NCBI GenBank assembly: GCA_900756715.1
Contig: CAAELC010000084.1
Coordinates: 1 to 14,561, forward strand
From: an uncultured Oscillospiraceae bacterium
Lineage (GTDB): Bacteria; Bacillota; Clostridia; Oscillospirales; Oscillospiraceae
Direction: 5' to 3'
Length of the DNA stretch: 14,561 nucleotides
Made by a program: the position numbers and the translations under genes. This document shows, piece by piece, positions 6,991 to 13,719 of the stretch. The notes beneath the pieces were generated by a model that saw only the letters and a list, made by a program, of their open reading frames with translations, was not told where the DNA came from and searched no databases. How positions within the stretch are numbered: position 1 is the stretch's first letter; every line of letters begins with the position of its first letter.

Positions 6991-8211
6991 TCAGTTGGCC
7001 TTGTCCTCGCCTGAATAGGACGAGCCGCACTCCACCCGCACGATGTATTCGTCATACAGGATAGCTGCCGCATGGATGCCCTTCCAGCCCACGCTGGAGC
7101 GCTGATCCAGCGGGTCTGCCGTGCCGGAGGAGCCGCGGGGTTTCACGATAACCTCCGTTCCCTCCGACAGGTCAACCACGCCGTAGGCGCCCTTGCCCAC
7201 GAACAGGCAGCCGTACACGGCGCAGCCCTCCGCGCCGCCCTCACCGGGATAAATCAGGCTGTTGTCCTCTGCCGTCACGGCGGCGTCCAGCGTCAGGTCG
7301 CTTGTGGTGTTGGAAAGCACCTTGGCCCGCTTGCCTCCCACCAGCACATACCGGCCCGCAAGGCTCCCTTCCTTCACACTGCCGCCGTCAAAGGCTACCG
7401 TCTCCTTGCCGCTCACCGCGCCGTTCACCGTCAGGGTCCGGCCGTTTGCCGCCAAATCCTCACCCCGGAAGATTTTCGCCTCCGTTGTCTCCACAAAGCG
7501 CACCCCGTGCAGCTCGCCGATCTCGCCGGAAAACAGTTCCGTGGCGGCGGCATACTGATGGGCGGCGATCCACGCCTCATCCTGCCGCAGGTCGAAAGCC
7601 ACCGACGGGTGAATGATGCACACATACTTGCCGTCAAAGGTCGGTGCGTTCATCTTTTTCAGTTGTGTGGCGGCCTTGGCCACCAGTTCGCTGGTCATCT
7701 TGCACTGTGCCGTCAGCTTGCTGCGGCTCAGAACCGGTGTCTGGCTGCCGTCCGCCCCCAGAACCGGCGCATAAATCACCTGCTTGCCCTGCTGGATTTC
7801 GTTCCGGGTCACGGTATCCAGCGTCAGGCCCATGTTGCTGCCGTGCCGGTCGGTAATCTCCAGCACAACATCGTCAATCGCCGTCAGGTCCAGCAGGTCA
7901 GACACCGTGGTGTAGTCGCCGTACTGTGCCAGCTCCTTTGTGATATAGCTCACGGAAATGCCGCTGCCATCGGGGGTCACGCCTTCGGTCAGGGGCTTGA
8001 GTGCCTTGTCAAAGGCGCCGAATTTGCGCCACTCCACTGTTTTGCCGCCGCCCACCGGCAGGGGCTTGGTGGCGGCAAACTGATTGTGCACCAGCTGGGG
8101 CTTTGCATTTTCCAGCAGTTCCATGCCGTAATAGGTCTTCATCTCGGCAGACAGCCCGCCTGTGGTCTGGGTATTTGCCTCTGCAAACATCTGATAGTCC
8201 AGTCTTTCCAT
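6991..8211 (-). CDS. Major capsid protein, N4-gp56 family (HK97-type fold)
   Basis: This 406-aa protein starts at MERLDYQMFA. That start has a GAGGAG site upstream and places a conserved N-terminus first; the ATG at 8286 would add 25 Arg/Lys/Glu-rich residues with no phage resemblance. Family signs are LSAEMKTYYGMELLENAKP (20-38), GGGKTVEWRKFGAFDKALKP (54-73), LTEGVTPDG, the AQYGDYTTVSDLLDLTAIDD segment (95-114), RNEIQQGKQVIYAP, IIHPSVAFDLR and the C-terminal GWKGIHAAAILYDEYIVRVE (375-394). Residues about 252-330 form a Gly/Val-rich beta insertion. The first ten residues (LDYQMFA) resemble the LNLQFFA cleavage signal of Prp proteases, and a prp-like gene lies two genes upstream, so N-terminal trimming during head maturation is likely. 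Confidence 0.9.
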   Translation of the reverse strand: MERLDYQMFAEANTQTTGGLSAEMKTYYGMELLENAKPQLVHNQFAATKPLPVGGGKTVEWRKFGAFDKALKPLTEGVTPDGSGISVSYITKELAQYGDYTTVSDLLDLTAIDDVVLEITDRHGSNMGLTLDTVTRNEIQQGKQVIYAPVLGADGSQTPVLSRSKLTAQCKMTSELVAKAATQLKKMNAPTFDGKYVCIIHPSVAFDLRQDEAWIAAHQYAAATELFSGEIGELHGVRFVETTEAKIFRGEDLAANGRTLTVNGAVSGKETVAFDGGSVKEGSLAGRYVLVGGKRAKVLSNTTSDLTLDAAVTAEDNSLIYPGEGGAEGCAVYGCLFVGKGAYGVVDLSEGTEVIVKPRGSSGTADPLDQRSSVGWKGIHAAAILYDEYIVRVECGSSYSGEDKAN

Positions 8212-8307
8212 CCTGTTTTCTTCTCCTCTCCGCTCTCGTGTTTTTCTCCTGTCCTTCTCCGTCCGATGCTTTCTACATGCTTTCACCTCCCGCCTGTTCT
8301 TCTCTTG

Positions 8308-8919
8308 TCAGAACGAAATGCGCTCCCCCTCCATCACCCGTCTCCGGATGTCCGCCAGTTCCCGGCTGTCCAGTCCTCTCGGATCGCTGCGGGATACCGC
8401 TGCGCTCCGTCCTCCGTTCTCTCTTGCTCTTGCGCCGGATGCCAGACTGCTTGCCACCTGCCGCCGGGTGCGTCCGGCGGCATAGCGCATAGCCTCCTGC
8501 ATCAATTCCTGCCGGTGAACCGCCGCATAGGCTGTCTCCGGCTCCACGCCTGCCAGTACCAGCCGACCAAACGCCGGGTTCGTCATTTCCCGCTGCCAGC
8601 AAAAGCCCGGATATTTCTCCCGCAGCCGCTGTTCGCTGTCTCGCAGGCGCAACAGATGCTCCGCCGCCTCCTGCTTCTGCCGCAGGCCCCGGCTGCGCAG
8701 CCGCTGATTCTCCTGCCGCAGGCCCCGCAGCCGCTGCTCCGCCAGCTCCCCGGCCCGTTTTTCAAACATTTCCCGGTATTCACCCTGAATCATCCGGTCA
8801 AACCGTTCCTGCATTCCCGCAGTCTCCTCCGTCTGTTCCTCCTGCACCTGGGGAGCATTCTCTCCGCTTTCCGTTCTCTGCCGCGCCTCCTGCTCCGTCT
8901 GTCCGTGCTGCTCATCCAT
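8308..8919 (-). CDS. Putative capsid scaffolding protein
   Basis: This 203-aa, strongly charged helical protein lies between the protease and capsid genes, the usual scaffold position. It has GGAGG upstream of its ATG, which overlaps the end of the protease gene by 8 nt. Residues 1-35 are Glu/Gln-rich and probably disordered. Residues 37-105 form a coiled coil (MFEKRAGELAEQRLRGLRQE, then SRGLRQKQEAAEHLLRL). A region YPGFCWQREMTNPAFGRLVL (103-122) follows, then a basic tail ending GLDSRELADIRRRVMEGERI plus SF. Such an 'R.RV..GE.I.F' end is common in clostridial phage scaffolds. It would drive capsid shell assembly and leave or be cleaved before packaging. No Prp-type motif is visible in it. 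The family assignment is inferred from position, composition and the C-terminal motif. Confidence 0.7.
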   Translation of the reverse strand: MDEQHGQTEQEARQRTESGENAPQVQEEQTEETAGMQERFDRMIQGEYREMFEKRAGELAEQRLRGLRQENQRLRSRGLRQKQEAAEHLLRLRDSEQRLREKYPGFCWQREMTNPAFGRLVLAGVEPETAYAAVHRQELMQEAMRYAAGRTRRQVASSLASGARARENGGRSAAVSRSDPRGLDSRELADIRRRVMEGERISF

Positions 8920-9226
8920 GGTCTTTTCCCTCCTCCGTCCGCTTTTCTTCCATCCGAATTGTCTTCACACACCGGGGGTATTGCCGCTCCAGCTGCCGCA
9001 GGCCGCACCATACCACCCCCAGCTCTCTCTCCGCATCCCGGCCCGTCACCTGCATTTCCCCCGCCTGCTGCCGCAATCCGGAAAGCCTGCCTGTTTCCTC
9101 CAGCCGCTCCGCCAGTGCCAGCATCAGTGCCGAGGCTGCTGCGCACACGATGTCCGCGCCCTTCGGCCCGTATCCGGCATGCCCTCTCAGCGCAATGCCT
9201 CCCGGCTTTCTCACCGCCCAAATCAT
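8912..9226 (-). CDS. Prp-type cysteine protease (probable prohead protease)
   Basis: This 104-aa protein matches the ribosomal-processing cysteine protease (Prp) family in length and motifs: GHAGYGPKGADIVCAAASAL (residues 15-34), with the presumed catalytic dyad His16 and Cys28. Its ATG overlaps the portal stop (ATGA). Host Prp removes the N-terminal extension of ribosomal protein L27 in Firmicutes, and staphylococcal Prp is known to cleave phage capsid and scaffold proteins at a similar LNLQFFA-type signal. Here the gene sits in the late operon between portal and scaffold, and the capsid protein begins with a matching LDYQMFA. A role as dedicated head-maturation protease is therefore inferred. 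The C-terminal 15 residues (VKTIRMEEKRTEEGKDHG) are charged and probably disordered. Confidence 0.85.
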   Translation of the reverse strand: MIWAVRKPGGIALRGHAGYGPKGADIVCAAASALMLALAERLEETGRLSGLRQQAGEMQVTGRDAERELGVVWCGLRQLERQYPRCVKTIRMEEKRTEEGKDHG

Positions 9227-11061
9227 CTGGGCCGGGCCGCCTGCCGCGTCCTCTCCCGCATCCGTTCCACGCTGTCGCCTGTCCGCTTCCTCACGCTGCC
9301 GCCTGCGGTCTGTCCGGCCTGTTTCCGGCTCTGGGCCAGTTCTTCTTTCAGCTGCGTCGCCAGCTGCGTTCCCTGCAGGCTGTCCACCAGCTGCACCGCC
9401 TGCACCAGCCGCTCCTGCAGGGCCTCAATTCTTCTTTCCTGTGTCTGGCCCTGGGAAATGGTCTCCACCATCCGGTCTTTGTTCTTAAACTCCATCAGCT
9501 CCAGACACCGCAGTGCCTGATCCGCCATATCTTCCCGGAAAAAGCCCATCTGAAACAGCTGCAGCGCCAGCTGGTTGTACTCCATGGTCTTGTAGGTACT
9601 CTCCTGCTGGGCCGAGATCTCCAGGTCAAAGGCCGGCACCCTGTACGATATCGTCACCCCGTCGTTCATTTCCACCGGCTGCAGGCCGCTGCCGTCATAG
9701 CGCAGATATTCCTCCCCGCTTCCCAGCAGCCGGAATTGTCTGGGCAGATCGTAAAACTGTCGGATCAGTTCAATGCACAGCGTCACAATGTCGGAAAACG
9801 CCTCATACCCGTCGTCGATCATGTTCCGCGACAGCTTGCCGCCTGCCTCCTGCAGCGCCGCAATGGCCGTAGCCGCCGTCACGCCCGAGGCTGTGCCGCC
9901 GTTGGCCACATCCCGGTTGCCTGCCGTCTCCTTCATTTCTCCGATTTTGCTCTGCAAAAGCGCCACATACACGCTGTCCAGCCCTGCCGCCCGGATAGGC
10001 GCTATAGAGTCTGCCCCCAGATTTCCGTTGGTGTGCACAAACGGTCTTGTCCAGTCGGCATATTCCTCCTCGTTCACCGCTCCGTCAGAGCGGATAAAGA
10101 ACCGGGGTGTGGCCGCTGCCAGCGCATTTTTCAGGATTGCCTGATTCATCAGATCAATCTGCTTCTGCGGCGACTTGCACAAATCCACATACCCATATCC
10201 GCAGGGCGTCCCTTCCTCCGGAAACAGCACATCGAATACAAATGGATATTTCCCGTGGTCATACCATCCCCGTTCCCGCAGCTTCTCGTCGTTCTCCGTG
10301 GCATACAGCACCGTTTCCCCCGTGAATTTGCAGTATTGCAGCACGCTGCGTCCCTGCACCTCCGTATGATAATACCAATCCACCACCAGTGCCTTGTCCG
10401 TGGTGTCCACCGTATCGTCATATAGGAACCGGCTTATCGTGCCCCCGCTTCGTCCCAGCTTTCCCTTCGCCTCCGGATACTCCCGCTCCAGCCTTTCCCT
10501 GCTCACCAGCTCCGTGGAGAAGAAGTGCTCCGACTCCTGAATGTCCCGCACGCCCGGCTCCCAGAACAGGTTCAGCAGATCCATCCGCCGTATGGAAATG
10601 TCTCCCATGCCGCCCAGCTTCTCTCCGTCCCAGAACACGCCGTATACCGCGCACCCGCTTTTCAGCTTGTACCACCACGCGTCGCTGTATACCCGCTTAA
10701 ACTGGTTCTGCTTCAGCACCACCGGCAGGATTTTCGTCAGCTTTCCCGCCTCCACCCGGTCCCCGGGCTCTCTTGGCAGTACCGTCGGCTCCGGATAGGC
10801 ATCCATGGCGTCTGCGTGCTTGGATAGAATGCAGTTCACCAGCCACCCGCTGGACGGCCTCGGATCGCCGGGATTGCCGCCCTCGCCTGCTTTTTCCATC
10901 TGCTGCCAGTGCCGCATTTTCCAGAACTGCTCGTTGTCAATGATCCTCTTTTCCAGATTCACCTTTCCCTGCCGGTATTTTTTCAGAATCTGTCCGGCCC
11001 GTCGAACCTCCTCCGTGCCGACCCGTGGCCGCAGCGCCTCCGGCGCCGTTTTTTCGTTCAT
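9223..11061 (-). CDS. Portal protein (P22-like)
   Basis: This 612-aa protein starts at MNEKTAPEAL, chosen because GGAGG lies 8 nt upstream; the in-frame ATG at 11145 lacks a ribosome-binding site and adds 28 low-complexity residues. The P22-like portal signature is clear: SSGWLVNCILSKHADAMDAY with PEP (about 70-92), WWYKLKSGCAVYGVFWDGEK (about 129-148), LNLFWEPGVRDIQESEHFF, YGYVDLCKSPQKQIDLMNQA, and NGGTASGVTAATAIAALQEA with GGK (about 387-409). The C-terminus has long helices ending in a Gln/Arg-rich tail. Twelve copies would form the DNA channel at one head vertex, which the terminase docks to. It is shorter than P22 gp1 (725 aa), which fits the loss of the long barrel. It follows terL after a 105-nt gap and overlaps the protease gene by 4 nt. 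Confidence 0.9.
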   Translation of the reverse strand: MNEKTAPEALRPRVGTEEVRRAGQILKKYRQGKVNLEKRIIDNEQFWKMRHWQQMEKAGEGGNPGDPRPSSGWLVNCILSKHADAMDAYPEPTVLPREPGDRVEAGKLTKILPVVLKQNQFKRVYSDAWWYKLKSGCAVYGVFWDGEKLGGMGDISIRRMDLLNLFWEPGVRDIQESEHFFSTELVSRERLEREYPEAKGKLGRSGGTISRFLYDDTVDTTDKALVVDWYYHTEVQGRSVLQYCKFTGETVLYATENDEKLRERGWYDHGKYPFVFDVLFPEEGTPCGYGYVDLCKSPQKQIDLMNQAILKNALAAATPRFFIRSDGAVNEEEYADWTRPFVHTNGNLGADSIAPIRAAGLDSVYVALLQSKIGEMKETAGNRDVANGGTASGVTAATAIAALQEAGGKLSRNMIDDGYEAFSDIVTLCIELIRQFYDLPRQFRLLGSGEEYLRYDGSGLQPVEMNDGVTISYRVPAFDLEISAQQESTYKTMEYNQLALQLFQMGFFREDMADQALRCLELMEFKNKDRMVETISQGQTQERRIEALQERLVQAVQLVDSLQGTQLATQLKEELAQSRKQAGQTAGGSVRKRTGDSVERMRERTRQAARPR

Positions 11062-11166
11062 GTGTCCAACCTCCTTTTCCCTTGGGCCTTCGCTGCCCTC
11101 ACCTGTGCTTCTCCTATTCCGTCCGTTGCCCGCCCGGTTGTCCATTCCGCCGCAACACCCGTTTTT

Positions 11167-12567
11167 TCATCGCCTCTGCACTCCCTGCCAGCTGCCCACC
11201 CGGCCGCTTCTCCAGTTCAGCGGGTCGTCTGCCGGCGTAAGCTCCTGGCATTGCCGGGCCGGCCGGATGGGGCGCGACATGCAGAAATACCGGCTCTCGT
11301 CCGCCACATGGTCCTCCTGACTGGTGTCCAGATCCTCCGGAACCGTCTCGGAAAACAGCAGCAGCGGCACCGTCCGTATAAACGCCCTGCACCCGGAAAA
11401 CACATACATCTGCGGATAGCCTTCCTTGTCAAAGGCCATGCGATAATGCATCTGCATCCAGCCGGGAATCCGCCGGTTGTCCCCCTTGGTAAAATACACT
11501 CTGTGCCGCAGCGCCGTCTCGTAAATACTTTCTCCCCGGCTGCTGTCCCAGATGGCCGGGTCTGCCCCCCCGCCGATCTGCCGTCCCTTCAGCCATGGGT
11601 GGGTATCTTCAATGCGTCTGATCTCCGCAAACTGCCGCTCCGGCGTCCACCGCACCCCCTCGTCCGGATTTTCCGTGCAGCCATACAGCTCCAGAATCCT
11701 GTAAATGCACCCGTCAAAATCCACTGCCCACCAGCCGCAGGAAAAGGGCTTTGCGTACCCGAAGTCATAGCTTCTGTATATCCGCCACTCCCTCGGCACC
11801 TCAAAAGGCTCTATCACATGGGTAAACCGTCTGTCCCCGTAGTGGGCCGGATCGTCCGTAAATTCCTGAAAAAACTGTCCCTGAAAAATATCCCATTTTC
11901 CTTCCAGCCACGCCTCCCGCAGCCGCCGGGGCAGAGCCTTCAGCTGCTGCAGATATTCCGGCTGCTTTTTCAGCAGCGCTTCATTGTCCGTCACCCGCGC
12001 CGGGATAAAAATGTAATCCTCCGGCTTCTCTCCCGGCAGGAATCGTCTGTCAATAAACAGCCGCTTGATGTATCCGTGTCCCGGCCCTCCGGGGTTGCAG
12101 GTATAGTAAATGCGCTTCGGAAAATCATTCACGCCCCGCAGGCACGCTCCAAACTGCCGCATCCACTCCTCCCGCAGCTGGGTAGCCTCATCCAGAAAGA
12201 TCACATCGTATTCCGCTCCCTGATACCTATCCAGATCCCCCTCCGCCCCGCAGTAGCCGAATGTCAGCACGCTGCCATTCGGAAAGAGAAACTGCCGCTC
12301 CGTCGCCCGATACACGGCGATTCCCGCCAGTTCTCTGCGCAGAAAGCGGATGTGGTTGCTCTCCAGTTCCTGATAGGTTCGGCGCACCAGCAGCATCCGG
12401 ATTCCCGGATACTGCAATGCCAGCAGCTTTGCCTTTGTCCGCACCGCCCAGCTTTTTCCTCCGCCTCTGGCCCCGCCAAAGGCGATGTACTTCCCATCAC
12501 ACTCCAAAAACTCTCTCTGCCTCGGGTTGGGCCGCCCGATTCGCAGCACCCGTTCCTCCTGTCCCAT
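11167..12567 (-). CDS. terL: Terminase large subunit (DNA-packaging ATPase and nuclease)
   Basis: This 466-aa protein pumps DNA into the prohead and cuts it. The ATPase domain has Walker A GGARGGGKS (31-39), Walker B VIFLDEAT (122-129) and the coupling motif YYTCNPGG (154-161). The RNase H-like nuclease domain begins at RSYDFGY, with Asp268, Glu293 (LELYG) and Asp336 (GGGADPAIWD) as the likely metal ligands and DHVADESRY near the C-terminus. All expected motifs are intact. The start has AAAGGAG somewhat far upstream (about 15 nt), which may lower its translation. It lies 27 nt after terS. The assignment is secure; the packaging type (pac or cos) cannot be told from the sequence. Confidence 0.95.
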   Translation of the reverse strand: MGQEERVLRIGRPNPRQREFLECDGKYIAFGGARGGGKSWAVRTKAKLLALQYPGIRMLLVRRTYQELESNHIRFLRRELAGIAVYRATERQFLFPNGSVLTFGYCGAEGDLDRYQGAEYDVIFLDEATQLREEWMRQFGACLRGVNDFPKRIYYTCNPGGPGHGYIKRLFIDRRFLPGEKPEDYIFIPARVTDNEALLKKQPEYLQQLKALPRRLREAWLEGKWDIFQGQFFQEFTDDPAHYGDRRFTHVIEPFEVPREWRIYRSYDFGYAKPFSCGWWAVDFDGCIYRILELYGCTENPDEGVRWTPERQFAEIRRIEDTHPWLKGRQIGGGADPAIWDSSRGESIYETALRHRVYFTKGDNRRIPGWMQMHYRMAFDKEGYPQMYVFSGCRAFIRTVPLLLFSETVPEDLDTSQEDHVADESRYFCMSRPIRPARQCQELTPADDPLNWRSGRVGSWQGVQRR

Positions 12568-12594
12568 AGGTCTTCTGCCCCTCTCCTTTCTCTG

Positions 12595-12984
12595 TCACTT
12601 GCTCCACTGCTCCACATCATCCCCCCATTCCACCCGCACATATCCGTCTGTCTCCTCCTGCTCCGTGTTTTTCAGCAGCTGTCCAACCTCCTTCAGAAGT
12701 CCCGTCAGCTCCCGTATATTCTTCGTGTCCAGTCCTTCCTGCTCCAGCTGGCCCACACTCCGCAGCGCCGCCTCCGACAGACGCTCCGCCGCCTGCCGCA
12801 GCTGCTGTCTTGTTGTCGCTTCCCATCGTCCGCTCCCCTTGAGCCACTGGTCCTCCTTTACCCATTTGGAGATTGTGTTCTTTCCGATCCGGTATTTTTT
12901 AGCCAGCTTTTCAAGGCTCAGCCCCTTCCCCTCATAGTCCTGCCGCACCCGGCGCTTCAGCTGTTCCCGTCTTTCCTCCTGCAT
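12595..12984 (-). CDS. terS: Terminase small subunit
   Basis: This 129-aa protein carries an N-terminal helix-turn-helix (residues 22-41, LSLEKLAKKYRIGKNTISKW) that would recognise the packaging site. A central helical oligomerisation region (53-112) follows, then a short C-terminal segment VRVEWGDDVEQWSK of the kind that contacts the large subunit or portal. GAGGAG lies upstream and overlaps the stop of the zinc-finger gene, with 3 nt between stop and start. It lies directly before terL, the standard order. Small terminases diverge quickly, so the call rests on the helix-turn-helix, the size and this neighbour. Confidence 0.85.
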   Translation of the reverse strand: MQEERREQLKRRVRQDYEGKGLSLEKLAKKYRIGKNTISKWVKEDQWLKGSGRWEATTRQQLRQAAERLSEAALRSVGQLEQEGLDTKNIRELTGLLKEVGQLLKNTEQEETDGYVRVEWGDDVEQWSK

Positions 12985-12987
12985 GCC

Positions 12988-13152
12988 TCATCGCTCCTCT
13001 CCGGCCACCTGCCGGAACGGTGCAAACCAGTGTCCCGCAAATTCCTCCAGACACTCTCTGCACACGCATTCTCCGTTGATCTGCCAGTATTCCGCCCCGC
13101 CGTAAATCTCCCCGTCACAGCGGTCACACCTTGCCCAGATTTTCTCCTCCAT
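12988..13152 (-). CDS. Small zinc-finger-like protein, first gene of the phage cassette
   Basis: This 54-aa protein starts at MEEKIWARCDRC with GGAGG upstream of its ATG. The pattern C9-x2-C12 ... C29-x-C31-x2-C34 forms a zinc-ribbon-like pair of knuckles, with an extra Cys at 29, followed by LEEFAGHWFAPFRQVAGEER. Small proteins of this kind are often found just before small terminase genes in Gram-positive phages; a DNA-binding or regulatory role is plausible but unproven. Its reading frame also forms the end of a longer open frame antisense to lrgA (12988-13722), which is not thought to be coding. No sigma-A promoter is obvious on the minus strand in the 123 nt upstream (13153-13275), so the cassette's start signal is not visible. 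Confidence 0.75.
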   Translation of the reverse strand: MEEKIWARCDRCDGEIYGGAEYWQINGECVCRECLEEFAGHWFAPFRQVAGEER

Positions 13153-13275
13153 CGTACTCTCTCCCCCTCCGAAAAGTCTCTCTGCCTGTCCCCCCTTTTC
13201 CTCTCTCCGTTGCGTTCTCTGTTGCTTCTCCCCATGCAATCTCCGTTTTTTGTCCCCTCGTGAAAGAAAAACCGG

Positions 13276-13304
13276 TTGACACCTCCCCCGCCCCGCTATA
13301 TAAT
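13276..13304 (+). promoter_or_regulatory. Perfect consensus sigma-A promoter of lrgAB
   Basis: TTGACA (13276-13281), a 17-nt C-rich spacer and TATAAT (13299-13304) match the consensus exactly in both boxes and spacing. Transcription would begin near 13311, leaving a leader of about 43 nt. This leader contains a small hairpin (CCCGC-CCT-GCGGG) just before the weak AAAAAGG ribosome-binding site. The TTG of the -35 box could be misread as an upstream in-frame start for lrgA. The intergenic stretch 13153-13275 is A/G-rich on the minus strand and holds no other recognised element. Confidence 0.9.
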
Positions 13305-13353
13305 GTCCCCTGTTGTAATTTCCCGCCCTGCGGGGCAAAAAGGTCGTGTTATC

Positions 13354-13719
13354 ATGAAATTTATCCGTCAGTTTGCCATTATCCTCGTCATTTCCTTTCT
13401 GGGCGAGCTGCTGAATTACCTGCTCCCTCTCCCCATTCCCGCCAGCATTTACGGGCTGGCGCTTATGCTTCTGGCCCTGTGTCTGGGCCTTCTGCATGTA
13501 GAGGATGTGAAAGAAACCTCCGTCTTTCTCATTGAGATCATGCCCCTCATGTTCATTCCCGCTGCCGCCGGTCTGATTACCTCCATGGACATCATCCGCG
13601 GCAACTGGCTTGCATATCTGGTTGTCACGGCGGTGTCCACCGTGCTGGTGATGCTTGTCTCCGGTCAGGTCACTCAGCTTCTCATCCGCCGCAAGGCAAA
13701 AAAGGAGGCCCGGAAATGA
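13354..13719 (+). CDS. lrgA: LrgA/CidA family membrane protein
   Basis: This 121-aa integral membrane protein has about four predicted transmembrane helices and a basic C-terminal tail (RRKAKKEARK). Family signatures are LGELLNYLLPLPIPASIYGL (about 16-35), LFIPAAAGL-like MFIPAAAGLITSMD (about 70-83) and LVVTAVSTVLVMLVSGQVTQ (about 92-111). In staphylococci LrgAB acts against the holin-like CidAB in murein hydrolase control and cell death; in Bacillus and streptococci related pairs work as pyruvate facilitators. Either role is possible here. The ATG at 13354 is preferred over an upstream TTG inside the promoter. It is transcribed divergently from the phage cassette and overlaps lrgB by 4 nt. 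Confidence 0.9.
   Translation: MKFIRQFAIILVISFLGELLNYLLPLPIPASIYGLALMLLALCLGLLHVEDVKETSVFLIEIMPLMFIPAAAGLITSMDIIRGNWLAYLVVTAVSTVLVMLVSGQVTQLLIRRKAKKEARK

Noticed and set aside
8212..8286. Upstream in-frame start for the capsid gene
   Set aside because: It adds 25 highly charged residues ahead of the conserved MERLDYQMFA beginning, which matches other phage capsid N-termini.
7072..10425. 1117-codon plus-strand open frame opposite capsid, scaffold and portal genes
   Set aside because: It is codon-aligned with the minus-strand genes, which avoid TTA, CTA and TCA, so stops are rare by default on the other strand. Its product is Leu/His/Arg/Gln-rich low-quality sequence with no domain, while the minus strand encodes clear phage proteins.
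11062..11145. Upstream in-frame start for the portal gene
   Set aside because: No ribosome-binding site, and it adds low-complexity residues; the start at 11061 has GGAGG at good spacing.
12957..13235. 92-codon Arg-rich minus-strand frame overlapping the zinc-finger gene
   Set aside because: Low-complexity Arg/Gly content in a shifted frame over better-supported genes, with no motif.
10909..13263. 784-codon plus-strand open frame opposite terminase and portal
   Set aside because: Shadow of terL, whose Walker and nuclease motifs prove the minus strand to be coding.
13276..13353. TTG start upstream of lrgA
   Set aside because: The TTG is the -35 box of the promoter and lies before the expected transcription start; the ATG at 13354 gives a normal LrgA N-terminus.
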